From Zantedeschia hybrid cultivar (Eukaryota > Streptophyta > Magnoliopsida > Alismatales > Araceae): a DNA stretch of 64,000 bases. The translations under genes and the position numbers were made by a program. Shown one piece after another: positions 11,604-26,600 of the stretch. The notes below the pieces were generated by a model. The model was not told where the DNA came from, did not search any database, and saw only the letters and a list, made by a program, of their open reading frames with translations. How positions within the stretch are numbered: position 1 is the first letter of the stretch; the number at the start of each line of letters is the position of its first letter. The stretch is taken from contig JARZZO010000014.1 of the NCBI GenBank assembly GCA_030544215.1, forward strand, positions 37,353,734 to 37,417,733, read 5' to 3'.

Positions 11604-14600
11604 CTGAAACCATCCTAAATTGGTCATTTTAATCGAAAAGGAAATCATGCAAAAATGTTGGCAAATGGTGCAGCTACAGACCTATCAACGGCTTCAATGC
11701 AGCTTGAGCATCCATATCATGCCGGGAAACATCAGGCTCAAATTGTTCTACATAAATACGAACTGTGGCACCGGCTGAACCAGTACCCTACCAAAATGGG
11801 GAAATGAAAGCTTACATAAATAATTTAACACCATCGCGGATACACAGCAGTTGAACATATCAAAAAAATGTACATACCGAAAGACGGAATATAACCCTTG
11901 AGCCATCTGTAAAGACAAATCGGATGCCTTGTTTAGACGCTAAACTTCCATCAACCTGTCCCACAATGAAAACTCTTCATTAATATCAACACCACCACCA
12001 GCAAGTTTGTCCCATCAAATATGGGTTCAGCTTGATCTGTTGAAAGATTCAATGATTTTGTGATATTTACTGACTAGCTGACCTGCCCAAGATCAACCAT
12101 CCACGAGGTGTTGACTAGGTTACTTAGAACATGAGAAGGGAGGCCAGATGAAAAGTCAAAAGATAGGTTACTCATGGATTGCACAGCTTAAACGCATGCA
12201 ACCACAAAGCAACTCTCATAGGTTCCTCATGCTTACAAAATATAGATAAATGAAGAAAGGAGAAGATTAATTTTATAAGACCATATGACCCATTGGAAGA
12301 AACGATCAGCCAGATGGAGAACATAACATAGTAGACAGACTAATGTATTGCAGTTTTCTTTTGAAGAAGCAAAAGACAGTTTTCACATGCTGACAAGTAA
12401 TATGCACAAAATAGGGCCTGCAATGTGCAAACCTCCTCACACTACTCCCAGTTCAAGACATGGTAATGCTAAAATGGAAAATATGATTAGAGAAATTACT
12501 GGATCAGTATACATAAAGTCATCCGCGTACTTAAGTGTATAGCTTCCTGCAACATCAGGAGAATTCAGAGCATCAGAGAAGTGGTCAAAACCTACAGCAT
12601 GCATATATGATTTAGAATAGACTTACCATACTTTTCACCTGGCTGGCTCTCTGTAATGATCTTCCGAAGATAACCCATCATTTGATTCGCTCCTTCGGAT
12701 TCACACTCCTGAACAAAAAGAATAATGATTTCAACTAGGTGATCAATATCCACAAACCAAACAGCAGAAGGAAGGTGTTAAACATGCTTGAACTGCATGG
12801 GTTATTAGTACCTCATAATCATATCGTGAAAAGAAGTTCCTACCATAGGTTGCCCAATGCTCCTTTACAACATCTGAAACTGAAACTAGCTTCTCTCCTT
12901 CTTTCTTATCCTTGTTTCGATGGGCAAGTATCGAAAGCCATGCTAAAACAGCCCTGTGAATTGCATTATACCAATCACTAATTTGATATAATTGCTTGAA
13001 ACAAACAAGCTAATTGATGACCAAGATCACACAACATAGCCATTGCCAGCTTCATACCCACTTGCTGAAGCCAACATCTGGATGCTTTGGTAAATGAAGA
13101 ATCCAAGAATATCAAACATTTTCCTCAGAGATAAACAGCCTATGGTCTGCAGCTCAAACTTTTTTGAGCTATCAACCTTGTGAAAGGTGGAAGTGAAAAT
13201 TTCCTCCCACCACCATACATAAGAAAATTGAGGATGTTGCAATGTGGTACAAGATGATACTAAAGAAAAGTTCAAAGAAATTTACATGTGCATTAAGCCA
13301 TTACCTAAACAAAATTTGCTATATTCTACAAATTCTCATGCATTCTGCACATGCTTTACCAAACAAACTGCTCACAGTACAAATTGTAATTTCTATATTC
13401 TATAACATCCCAGAAACAAAGTATGTTCCCTTCAAGCTCACCAAATGCCATCCTTCTCTCGAATATGATCAGAACCAGTTCCAAAACTTTCCTCCCCACA
13501 TATGGATAACTTCCCAGCATCCATGAGATTGCCAAAAAATTTCCAACCCGTGGGCACCTGCGTAATGGGATACCAGGGTCAAAAGAAAGCAGATAACAGT
13601 TCGAAAATACTAGAGCATGACGCTGAAATTGCTTTCTTTAACAACCCAAGCAACTCCATAGATAAAGATTTAGAACCTCATAAAAGGAGAGATTCAATTT
13701 GACTGCAACACGATCAAGAGCACCACTTGTTGGCATGGACCTAGCCAGCCCCTGGAGGAGAACTATTTTACAGATGAGTGTATGGCTCTATGTGTATGCA
13801 TATGTATATATACTTCTCGGTTACCATGGCACAGATTCAAGACAAAAACTAATCTTATTACCTTACAACCAGTCTTGAAATACGGAATTGCTGCTTGTGC
13901 ATTTGCTGCAATGATGGCAACAGAATCTGATGGGGTAACAAAGAAATGTCTACCAAGAATCATATTCCTATCACCATCACCTGAGTTGCAAAAGGTTTCT
14001 CAGTGCTACAGAAGATCAAACTGATAAAGGATAATGAAATTCTTGAAAGATTCTAATGCATGCTTCAGGCTACAACAATTTAGCAAAGAGAGATGAAGCA
14101 CAGATATTTGTTCAACAAATACAGTTTGCACTGAGAGGTGATTGTTAGCTAAACGTAGGTTAATTTGCAGTTGCCACACTTCAACCTTATGAAGCACCCT
14201 CAACATCAATAAATTTGTCTGATTCATGATTGAGAATGGAAACACATGACACAGCAATAGCTGATGACATGAGATGCTAGACAGTAAGAGCACATAGTGT
14301 GGGAGCAACAATTTTTTCTCCTTTTTTTTGGTTTGGGGGTGGGCATGGGGAGGGGGTGGAGGTGGATGGTACCATAATTGATAAAAACAAAAGAGATAGA
14401 TATAAATACAAGGTACAACGACCTAGAGAGAAAGAATACCTGCACCATCCACAAGGATGCTCCATTAAAAAGGATTTCCATTATAACATACATCAATTAC
14501 ATTCCCTGCACACTACAAGCACAGATGAAAGCCCACATCCAAACCCATGTCACCCTTATGTCCATCCCAATAAAAAATGAAGACAAAATGGTCTACAGAC

Positions 14601-17600
14601 CATCGGCAGTCAGCCCCTCAGCACAAGTAGGGAACCAGATTGTCTTCCTAGAGGAACTTGTGAGCCTTTACTGGAGTCTCCTTTGCTATCCTTGATCCTT
14701 CTCCTAAAACGACCATCACTTAGTTAACACAAGCTACAATTCCTTGAAAGACCCCATGAGGCAAACTCTCTAGGCTATCCCTATGACCACAGCCAATGAC
14801 TTAAAACTCTCCAACCAAAACATCCCTGATGTCTCCAGCCACCATGATGATGCTGTGCACGTTGGAAGCCGATGAACCATCAGAGAAAGAAACTTCATCG
14901 ACTTCCTGAGTTGTGCAATCATGAGTTCAAGCTCTGTGTCACAATCACAATGGTAAGCTCGAACTGGTAAGTGATGTTTCACTTCAAGTGGCACAGTTGT
15001 GTCTGACACAGTGGATGTCTGCTCCTCATGAAGCTTTTTAAGCTCAACCACCTTGAAAACTTACTTGGGCTCAAAATCATCTGCTGCACCTATCCCACCA
15101 TCCAAACTCCAAAGAAGGATCAAGGATGTAGCCACAGGTAGCATAGGGAACAAGGATCGCTCCTCAACCTGTTCTCTCCCTTAAACAAGCACCTTAGGCT
15201 TGGTCAAGGGAGATGCCACCGGCACCAAACTCAAAACAACTGCCAATATCATCTAGACCTCAGAAGTTGCAGCCACCATCAAAGAGTGTTCTGCTGCCAA
15301 TCTATTCCCACCCAAACTGACGTAGGAGATCCAAAAAAATTGAGAAATTGATCCCTCTCCACCAAGCTTCACATGGGGAAGAAGGAAAGGAGGAGCTCCA
15401 CACATGTACTTAAGTGCAAATGTCTAGAGGGGTCTTCACAGTATCCAAGGTAGGAGATCAGACCCTGCAGTTTGCTGTGTCTCACTCCTAACTTTGCAGT
15501 TTGGCTTCTTTTTTGAACCCATGTTTGTGTGGGATGAGCTATCCTGCCTTGGGGAGATGCTGTCAAAATTTCAGCATAAGGATGGGGGGTTTGTATGACT
15601 TATTGGAGGGGTTAAGATTACGCCATGCACAGCCAGCTTATGGGATTTTGAAGGGACTTGGATCTGCTGCTGTGTAGATGGTTCAACGGATGGTATTGTT
15701 GTACCCTTTTTTATATATCTTTTTTATTTAATCATGCTTGCACCTAATCTCAAAAACAAGAATCTCAAATATAAAACCCCATTGGCTTGGGAGCAGCCAT
15801 GGAGGAGCTTCTCGGACTAAAATCACAATACAAAACCTAGTTCTGAAGATCGATCTTGACTGGTAGTTGAACCTCCTCTATGACCAACAAAGCATGGGTT
15901 CACAGTTGTTCCCCTTCAAACCCCTCCCATCCACCTTCACCACTACATCCCCCTCCAGATGAAATGGGATCCCACTAATGCCCACCTAAATATGCCTAGG
16001 CTCCTTCAGGATAATAGTGCCCACAACGAAGACCCCATATGAACCCTCTACCAGTGATTTCAATGTTCTTGGCAATAATCTTTGCTATTTCCAGCCAGGA
16101 CACTTGACCAACATGCTCAAATCCCCAAAATTTCATGCAGTCCATGATCTGGCTCCTTCCCAGGTAGCTGCCATCTCCTTAATGACTTACCTGCACCTGA
16201 ATAGGTGATACCTTCCAGTGCTCCTTGTTAACTTCTCCATTTCGGACTTGGGAGGGACATATATGCCTCCACTATAGGCCACATGAAGGCATAGGGGTTC
16301 TTGAGGTCGGCTCCCTTCAGTATCTGTCTACCTGCAAAGCTACTCTCCAGAGCACAATCTTGGACTCCTATAAACCAAGCACACAGCAGCAGTGGTGTAG
16401 TGGGCCGCTAATGGCCCCAGCAGAAGACATTATTTGACCATTGCCCTACCTCACTAGCTTGCTTTCTCTCTTTATGATCTCTTTCTCTATCATCTTGTTC
16501 CTTACTCATCTCTTGTCCTCTCCATTCCCCTGTTCTCTCTACCTATCTCTTCCCCCACCAAAAGGTCCTTTTATAGCATTATCATGAAATCTAGCCTATT
16601 ACAAAACAGTTTTGACGAGATAGGATCTAATATGTGAGTACCTCCAAATTAATTAGTTTGGGGGGTGTAGCTACCACATATTGATCATCAACATCTCAGC
16701 CTAGAGTTCCTGCTTAAGCTGAAGCCTAGTGACCTTAACTATTTCTAAGTCGAGACAATCGAACTCCAAAAACATCCTCAAATCAAATAACACATTGATA
16801 AAGCAGTCAAAATATGAAAATCCACATGCCAATTAATCTTGCCATGATTTTAGGATTTTCTGGAGTTTAAAAAGAATAAATGAAGAAAAAATAGAACAAT
16901 ATTAAGAATAAAAAGCAGGAAAGAATAAGAAGTAAAGAGGATAGCATGCATGAAATGTTTAACTTCTTAATAGGTAACGTATTATGTGTATGGTTTGCAG
17001 AACTAAGACCAGTTTTGAAGTGACCATGGTCGGTTCCATTCCATCCCTGATTCTAACTGGAAACTAGTATAAAGAATGCCAGTTCCAGTTGTCCCTACAC
17101 GGGGGGGAAAGGGTGGTGTAGTGGCAGGAGAAAAATGAGAGACAGAGATAAGCACATGAAGGGGAAGACATACCAGTAACAGGCAAACAGAGGGGGGCTG
17201 GGGGGTCAACAAAGGCACAGTGGTTACATCAGCAACAGACATATGGCAATGTCAACGGTGGCCAGGAAGAACCAAAAGCAGGAGGCCCATGAGGCTACTG
17301 GTGTTCCCTCCATCGCCCAACTGCCCAACCATAACCTTTTCTAACATTGGGTGGTGGAGAAGGTGTTCAATGACAGGTCTGGTATTTGTAGGCACTGAAC
17401 AAGTTGGAATGAAGGATGGAACTAGCCAAGCAAGACGGTTCCATCCTGGTTCCGCTAGTTATGCGGGCCATAAAGTCTCGATTCCTCCACACATGCCTGC
17501 ACTTTTTGTGCAGCATGTCTCAATTCCTCCACACAGGCCTGCACCTTTGGTGCAGCATGTGTGTGTAAGAGTGGTAAGGTGGAGCAAGAAGCCTCTACCC

Positions 17601-20600
17601 TGTGCCCCCCAGCCTGCCATCCACCATTGCCTTTGCCAGCCAGCCATCTGCCACTGTCAGTAACGAGATCCAACCATTTTTTTGCCAGAAAATTCAGAGA
17701 AGGGGAGAAATTTCATAAAAAAGGGGAGATATCATTATTTTTAAGTCATAAATGACTTTTTTAGATAATGTAGGTTGTTTTTGAGTGGATTAGGTCTACC
17801 CCCAAGTAGCATATGAAATTTAGGTCTCTTGTAAAATTTCTTAAATAAAATCTAACCGAACATTAGTTGCATAAAATTTCATGTAATTAAATCTATTGAG
17901 TGCTAAATACACTCTTATGTTAATGAATTTGAAAAAATCCCGAATTGAGCCTTAATTAGGGTATAAAATCTTGAGCTCTTTATAAAATTTCCCTAAACAA
18001 CATGTAAATGAATTTCATGTAATTGAATTGATTGAGTGCTAAATTGCACCCTTATGTTATTAAATTTTATAAAAATACAAAATCGAGCCCACGAAAGTTG
18101 GGATTTGTTTCTGAAATATCCCTAACCAAGATGCAATTGAAGGTAACCGGTTGGAACTGGCCTACTGGGGCTTTTTAACATCAAGAACATCAATTTGGGA
18201 TTTTGTACATTATTTTAACATTGAATGACTTAAATTTAAGGGTAACAGTTGGAACTGGCCTTCCAAAGCTAGATTGGAACTGGCTGATTACCAGTTTGAA
18301 TTGGAACTAGAGGTGGAACAGCCCCAACTGGTTTTGATCCGGTAAACCTTTGAAACAAGCACTAATAAAAGCCAATTGTATATAATGTTAATATGGTAAA
18401 GTTAGTTAAAGAATGTACCGGTTTTCACAATTTTTTATTTAATAATTTTCTGAATCAGTATGTTTCAAACCATGCACCAGCCAAATTGGATCAGAAACTA
18501 CCAGTTCTGATTGAGTTTTGACCGGTTCACATAGAAACAACTAGCTCTTGCAAACCATGATTTTATGCATGAGAAGATACCATGCATGGCATGTTTCATT
18601 TTTCGTATTTTCATGCACCTACATTTTCGCATTTAATTGTTTCTATATAACTGGCCTCTTTGACACAATCTAGTGAAATGGGGATTTGACTCGCTGGCTC
18701 TGGTAATCCAATTCAAATTTTCAACTCTTTCTTCAATAAGCCTAGCTCCTAAAAATACAAACACAAAGAGCTAATGAACCAAAATCACTAAATAATCATC
18801 ACAATGCTAATTTCCTCAAATAATCATGTTACCATCACAACTTAGGATACCCATGAGAGTGACATTGACAGAAACTGGTACAGCTGTGGCTGTATCTGAC
18901 TATGTTCAAGACAGTGGTATTTGGTAGCTCCTCAAAAGATTATGAAAAATAATACCCTCATACAAAGATATCTGAGATCCAATCACAGTCTACTTTACTA
19001 AAGAACTCCATGCAACATAACTTATGCCTCAGCATTAACAAGCACATGATCTTCGTGGTAGCCCAGCCTATCTTTGGATGAAATGGAAAACTGATGAGCA
19101 AGGCTTAGAGTGAACTGATGTCCCTTAAACAATATACATGGGACAAAATGCAATGACCACTATATATTGGATAAAGAAGGGCTAAGGATAAGCATTAATA
19201 GATAATATCAGACAAAGGGAACATGACCAATGACCATATGTACATAATGTACCTACAATCACATATAAATAAAATATGAGAGCCAATTGATGCCCAAAAC
19301 TTTGAAACATGTTAATATATCATAAGAAATAGAACACAACCTTTGACAACAATTATAAAAGTATAACCACAAGTAACAAAAGAGGTACAGATAAAGCCAT
19401 TAAAAGGATTTAAAATGCAAGATCTTATACTTTGGTGTCTCACATACCATCGCTGGCAGCTCCTAAATCAGGTGCATTTTCAGCATTCATAATGTCAACC
19501 AATTCCTTAGCATACCTGATACAGGATAAGCATGAATAGATACTGTACTGAAATTTACAAACTCAATTGTAAGTTGCCTGCCTTTCTTACGTAAGATTAG
19601 GATCTGGATGGCCATGCCCAAAATCCTCCAATGGCACACCATTGAGAATGCAACCCTACAGGGTACTCCAGGAACCAAAATTAGAAACCCTTTTATTTTT
19701 AAATCTTCTACCTTAATTTTGAAAATTGTCAGTAGATACATAAGATATACCTCATTTGCACCAAGCCTATTCACAAATATAGGTTTAGCATATGCACCTG
19801 TCACTGCATGCATGGCATCAAATATAAACCTGAAGAATTGAGATTTCAATTATTTGGAATCCTATTTTATAATAGGAAAGGGCAGGTTTATAACTCAACT
19901 TCAGAATATACTACTTAAGGACTGTCGTACAGGTATAGTAATGTGATTCTAAGGATGTCCACAAAACTAAGAATGAAAGAATCTAACCATGACTCTGTTG
20001 GCATAGAAATCCACACCACGGATAAATGCTTATGAAGTGAAAATTCATGATGTTATCAGAGTGAGAAAAGTGTTATGTCTGCTAGGAGTGTGCAAGGTTG
20101 TTAGAAGTTATATTCGATATATGTGGGGGAACAAAGAATGGTGGTGTTAATTACTATAAAAGTTTTGATGGTTAACATAGGCCATCAGCATCATTCCAAA
20201 TGATGATGAAGCCCACAACTCATAAAGCAGCTGACCCAAGTATGTTGAAGAGTCTATCCCCCTTATTTTGCTTATTCTCATCAATCTTCCTATTGTTTAT
20301 CTGAATGTTCTATTCTCCATCTTGCTTCCTTATCCTTTCTCCACCCCTCCCGATAAAAAAGGAAAAAATAACATATTCACTCTAAATGGAGGGCTTCCTT
20401 ATTTGTTTGTATTAGAAAGTGCAAAATAGGAAGGAACACTTCCTATATTATTGATGAGGTAATATCCCAATGAGTGATGCAGAGCGAATGGGGAAGATGG
20501 CAGTGTGAGGCGATGGCGGTGGTTAAAGATACATGAGCATCTCACCTAACCTTGTATCAAGGTTTTCTTCTTCGTCTCAGAGAGGCATGTAGAAATTCAC

Positions 20601-23600
20601 TCAAAATTCATACTAAAATTCCTTGATAAATTGAAATGAAATAAACCCTGACAGACTCCCTAAACATGACCCTGGACTAAAATACCCTTAAATTCAAAAA
20701 GCAGTAGGAAACATATGGAAATGCCTCAAAAGTAGGAAAAGTGCCTAAACGAGCCCCAAACGGGCCAAAACTATCAATGGACTTTGTTGCCCCAAAAATA
20801 GGAAAAGTGCCTAAACAAGCCTCAAACTATACCTGACAAGGTATAAGAACTAATTGAAGCAGTAAACAAACACGTAGAAGAGGGAGAAACAGGGAGCAAT
20901 CACTTAGAACATAAGTATTTCATATGGTTCCTCAGACCTATGTCCAATCCCCAAACAATCATTTGGGAGTTCCATTAGCATACAGGCTACTTAAGGTACA
21001 AACCCCTGTAGGTTAGAACCACAACAACCTCCCCCCCCCCTCTGCCGCAAATGGTCCTCTCTTCTCTCAAGAAGAGGTACAACCTCCTACAACGCAAGCC
21101 CTCTCTTCCTTTCCAAAGAAGAGGTAACAAGATGCTTATGAAAAAATAGATACACAAAATGTCTCTCAGAAGGTGAATGTGTACAATCAAAACAAAAAAC
21201 AAGATCAATACTGAGAAGAAGAAGAGATGGATGCGGAGTCTTGATCAATTGTTGGAGATGCCCAAGAGAGAATGTAGCATGGCAGATGAACACAGTGAGT
21301 ACGTGCACCAGAATGCACTCGACTCTCTAAGGCTCTTCTCACTATTCTCTCTCAAGCGGGAAAGGAATTCTTAGGCGCAGAGAGTGGAGTTCTTTCAAAT
21401 TTGAAAGCTCTTCTTTGTTTTTTTTCGCCTACTAGCCGAGGCCTCTAATATATAGGTAAAATTCATATTTGCTCGTTGAGGTACATGTTCCTTCCCATTA
21501 CCTCTTGCAAGCTCCATTATGTCCACCGTTAACTCCGTTGAGTCTAATTTTAACAATCTTGAATCTTGCTTAAAGAGAGCTCAAGCAGACAAGGATCACT
21601 CTCAACTGGAAGCTTCCATGTGTTGTCCACTTATCTTCTAGATTCGGCAGTACAATCTTCACTTAACCTTGTTAAATTACTAAAAAAGAAACTTTTCCAT
21701 CTGGTGTACCGAACTGAGGGTAGGTGAGTGGCAGAAGATTTGCAAAAGCAGATCAAACATGTAACATGCAAATCTATATGTCAACGCGAAGAAGATGAAC
21801 GGTGTCAGTTCAGCATAATTGAATAAACATGTATGAGGAATCGATTAAGTGTAGAGAAATCGACCATGAAATCAATTACAAAGGTAATCAGATAATCGAT
21901 TCAACAAACAGTCTAAATCATTTACTAACAAACACAGTTAATCGCTACGCTCAAGTTATCATAATCGATTCAGAAGATGTGCAGTTAATTGAATCACATA
22001 TAAGCACAGTAATCGATTTGCAGATAAGGAATCATGAACAATAAATGTGGATAATCAATTTTAAGACATAGATAATCGAATGAGAAAATGGCTCTAATCG
22101 ATTAAGCAGATGAAGAGTATCGAGTTCAAAATAGGATGTTAATCGATTCATGAAAGCATAGATAATCGATTAGATGCAAATAGATAATCGATTGAACATA
22201 ACATGGATAATCACTCTAATAATCGAAGCTGCTAGTCGTTGAGTCATTATAATCGATTAGGTAGGAGTAATCGATTAATCGAAGACAAATTTGTCAGTCA
22301 ATAATCAATAATTGATTTGTCACGTAATCAATTAGATGGACCATCTTAGCAAAATTAGCGCTCAAGTTAACTGATAAGTTTAATGGATTAGCAAAAAGTC
22401 TTCTAATTGACCCAATTAATCAATTTAGCCTTAACGACAAACTTAATCAGCTAGCGGTAGTCTTCTAATGGATACATCTAATCAATTTAGCCTTAACAAC
22501 AGATTTAATCAGTTAGCGATAGCGATTAGAAAAGACAATATAAAGGAACTCTAATCGATTTGAAGTCTAAAGAGATAATTGACTTTCCCAATGTTAATCA
22601 ATTGGCGATAGAGACTATATTGAAGTTCCAATAAGTCTTTAATAGATTTGATCAAAGATTTCTTGGAATCGACTAAGTCCTAGATTAAGGTGATCTCAAA
22701 GAAGTGAGCATGTTAGTTTGTCATCGATTAATTCACTCATTTTACTTAAAGAAGACATACTTATTTCTTTCATTTTCATTATATGTGATCACCAAAACAT
22801 GAGGATCGGATAAAGGACAAAATTTAACTCAACAATCTCCCCTTTTTCAATAATGACAAAACTTCTGAAAATGTAAGAATGGTATGCAAAGAAAGCACAA
22901 AGAACATAGTAATAGACTATAGAATAAAAGGAATATCAGAACAAAGACAATGTGAAATGTATCATGAAAACTATATATGATGCTATCAATAAAAGATATG
23001 TAAGATAGAACTGTTTTTCCCTGCTTTTTGTCAAAACCCAAAAAGAAGGGGTACAAAAGTATATAGAGAAAAGATTAGAAATTGATGATCCTGGGAGGAA
23101 TGCAGTAGATCCAGGTTTTGATGATTTCCTAGGTTTTAAATTCAAGGCGTTTGGAATTAGAAAAGAAGGTCTCGAAGGGATCAGGAGTTTGGCCTTGAGC
23201 TTCCATTTTCTGAGAATACTACTGGTAGGCTTCATACACAGTTGCTACATACTTCTCTCGTGAGTACATATGCACACTGGTCACACTGGCTAAATGCATA
23301 GAATTCGAACGCTATTTTAAGACACATAAGAGATCATGATTTATGGTGGTTGTTTACGAACTCTCTCAAACATCTTCCCTTCGGCCTTCCCAGATGATGA
23401 TGATGAGATTTAATATGGCATTCCTTGTATGTGTATACTGATATGTATGCATTATTGCACATGTTTTGTAGGTGTAGTGTGTATGTATATGTGTACGTGT
23501 ACAATGTATGCATATGTAAAATGTTATCATACATATATGTCCTAAGATTTTGTCCCGGTCTCAAGATTTTCCCATAACATCTCCGAGATCTCTTCCCTTT

Positions 23601-26600
23601 TAACCACTCCCCCTCCCCCCCCCCCCCCAAAAAAAAATGAAGCCAAGATCCAAGATGGCAAACCTTGCCCCTTCATTCTTCCTTTTTCCCCCTACTTCTC
23701 CCACCACCCTGCTGTCGTATGGAGGACCCACAGGGTGGGAAAGAGCATTCAGCTTCTTGTGCTTTGTTTCTCTAGGAACCGTACACCTCTTGTGTGAAGG
23801 CAAGCCCATCTTGCCTCTGTTTTGTTTTATATCATCAATTAGAATGACTACAACAAAATAATTATATTAAAATAAGACTTTATCTTTATCAAACACTAGT
23901 GTTCTAAAATATGGATTCAAGCCAAATAGATCCACTACACAAGCTATCTTCTTATTGAGGTAGTTGATGGAGAGAGATAGAGAACTGAGAGAAGACCCAT
24001 GATTGAGCACCAAAGGAGTATTTACAAGATACATTGTGGTAGTTAAGGATATGTACGAGAGGACTTTTACTAGTGTAAGAACTAGTACTCGAGAGGTATC
24101 TAATTTTCCTCCTACCATAGGATTATGTCGAGGGACAGAACCAAGCTCTTACCCCTTTACGTTAGTTATAGACGAATTGAGAAAACATTTGCATGATGGT
24201 ATCCCTTAGTGTATGTTATTTTTAGATAACATCTTTTTTAATTGATGAGAATGCAAAGGATTTAAATAATAAATTATAAAGATGGAGGGATGTACTAGAA
24301 CTGAAGCGTCGGTTTGATAGGAGAACAAGGGGACTCTAGTTTGATAGGCAAAATAGCTTATACCACACCAGAATTGCTTATACCAGAATAAGAGAATAAG
24401 CAATTCCACCCTAGACCCAAGAATTGCTTATTCTTCCTATTCCGCCAGTGGGCCCCACATAACTATCAAACCTAAATGCCCCTTATTCTAGTATAAACTA
24501 TTCCGGATAAGTAATTCCGAATAACCTATTCTGCAAACAAATCAGGGCTAGGTTTTAGGACTAGTTGAACCAAGTTAAAATATAAGAATATAAGTTTAGT
24601 AACGTGTGTAGACCAAGAATACAATTTATGCTTCATTATTCAAGAGATGGATAGATTTAAGAGGATGTCGCATATGTTAAGGCATGTTAGTCAAAGTAGA
24701 AAAGTGCATCCAAAGTCCTCTGTGGTAGACAAGTCCCTATGAAGCTTAAAGGAAAGTTCTAAATAACAACTGTGAAACATTCTATGTTGTATAGGACAGT
24801 GAGAAAAGATCATGTAAAAAATGGTATGTAGCAGAGATGAGAATGTTGATCTATATGTGAGGAAAGACTAGCAAGGATAAGATTTGAAATGAACATATAT
24901 GTAGAGATGCTGGTTAGAGAGTGTGATCAAATCCGAGTGGAGGAGGGTAAAAACTAGGGGAAGGCCTAAAATGAGATGGTTGGACATAGTAAGAAAGGAC
25001 TTGAACGTCCCACGTTTAACTACAAACATGGCATTGGATAGACTAAAATGATAAGGTAGGATTCATGTAGCCGACCATATATAAATGGATAAGGCATTAA
25101 TGATGATGGCAATTACGATATTGATGATGACAACAGCAATGACAACTCTTAAGATATTGTGTTATCCCATGGAACCATCCATTTGGCCTTTTGATCTTGT
25201 AGATCAGCTTGGATAGATAGGAATAGTGCTCACTGGAGTGAAACCAGATCCCATCCTTGAGTCCACTGAAGAACCTAAAGCTCCTCCATATAGTCTATTG
25301 CCACTTGCAATCTTGAACTGCAGGGTTATAGGTCTAAGGGTCATGTCCATTGTGAATAGCTATAAGAAATGAATGAAACTTTGTGTAACAGGAATAAATA
25401 AATAAAAAAGAGACCAAGAGAATAACAATAAAAAAATATAGTAGCATTTAGGTGGATTTATAAAAACTATAAAGACGCGGGTGGGGGGGGGGGGGGGGGG
25501 GGGGGGGTTAGCAAATGCCTTAGAACAAGCCATATGATAAGTACTCTATAGGTCGAGAGAGAAGTGGACTCAATAAGATGTAGGGAAAGTAGAACCAGTA
25601 GATTGGGCGGGGGAGGCTCTATTAGTAATGAAAATTACCTTAAAAGATGGAAATGAGCAAGAAACAATAGGGAAGAAGAGAGAAGACCCAAAATGGGAAA
25701 TGGAGGGCCAAGAGCAAGGATGGCAATCTCGGTATCGGTACCGGAACCGGTGGGTACCCATACGTATCGGTATCGGCCGTACCAGCCGGTACTAGCTGAT
25801 AAAAAAATTAATAAAAATATTTTATTATTATTATTTTACTACAAAGACCAGTATCAGCCAATTCGGGGGGTATCGGTACTGGTCCCGGCCGATACCGATA
25901 TGTATCGGTATCGGCCGAGACTGCCAACCATGGCCAAGAGTGATGGTAGACTAGGAGGAGCAAGATCAAGATTGTGAAAGATAGAGAGGTCATGAAATAA
26001 AAGGCACATGGGACATAATAGTGCATTTAAAGGTGCCAAAGTATTAGCCATGACAAGAATAACTTGTACCTAAGACTTGTCACCGAAGGCAATGCACTTC
26101 ACAACTCAAGGGAAAAGTGTAGTTTATTCAAAGACACAAGCATGTACATCTAAAAGTACAAGCAACCTTGTAATCTAAGGGTTCCCATTCGTTTGTTTTC
26201 AGGAATAACTTTTCTGTCTTATAAACATGTGAAAATGGTAATTTTGAAAGTAGGTAGTACCGTGCATATTCAAAGAGAAAAAGAGAGCATTTACAAAAAG
26301 GGGAGGAGAATGGACAAGAAAAAATCTCCCAAAATAAAAGCACCAAGCCAGTGCAACTCTCAGCTCTTACTAAGAAGACAAAAAATAGTGAAGTATAATC
26401 CACTTTACAAAAAATCCTCACTCATACCTTCACATTATGACAAATAAAGAAACAACATGCCCGGGGAATGGGCCTCCCTCCCAAAAATTTTACTGTTGCT
26501 TTCAATCCATAGTGCCCATATAGTAGCATGAAGGATCAGCTACCATGCGACCCAATCGCCTTTGCACGGCCAAGATCCATTTCCCCAGGAGTGCTCCATG

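Noticed and set aside
17220..17663. A 147-codon plus-strand frame in intron 13
   Set aside because: It covers a GC-richer tandem duplication in the hAT-like element, lacks any recognisable domain and is overlapped by two open frames on the minus strand.
19487..19849. A 120-codon minus-strand frame that includes pPGM exon 11 residues
   Set aside because: Only 19751-19829 is exon; the rest of the frame reads through introns 11 and 12, whose splice sites are clear.
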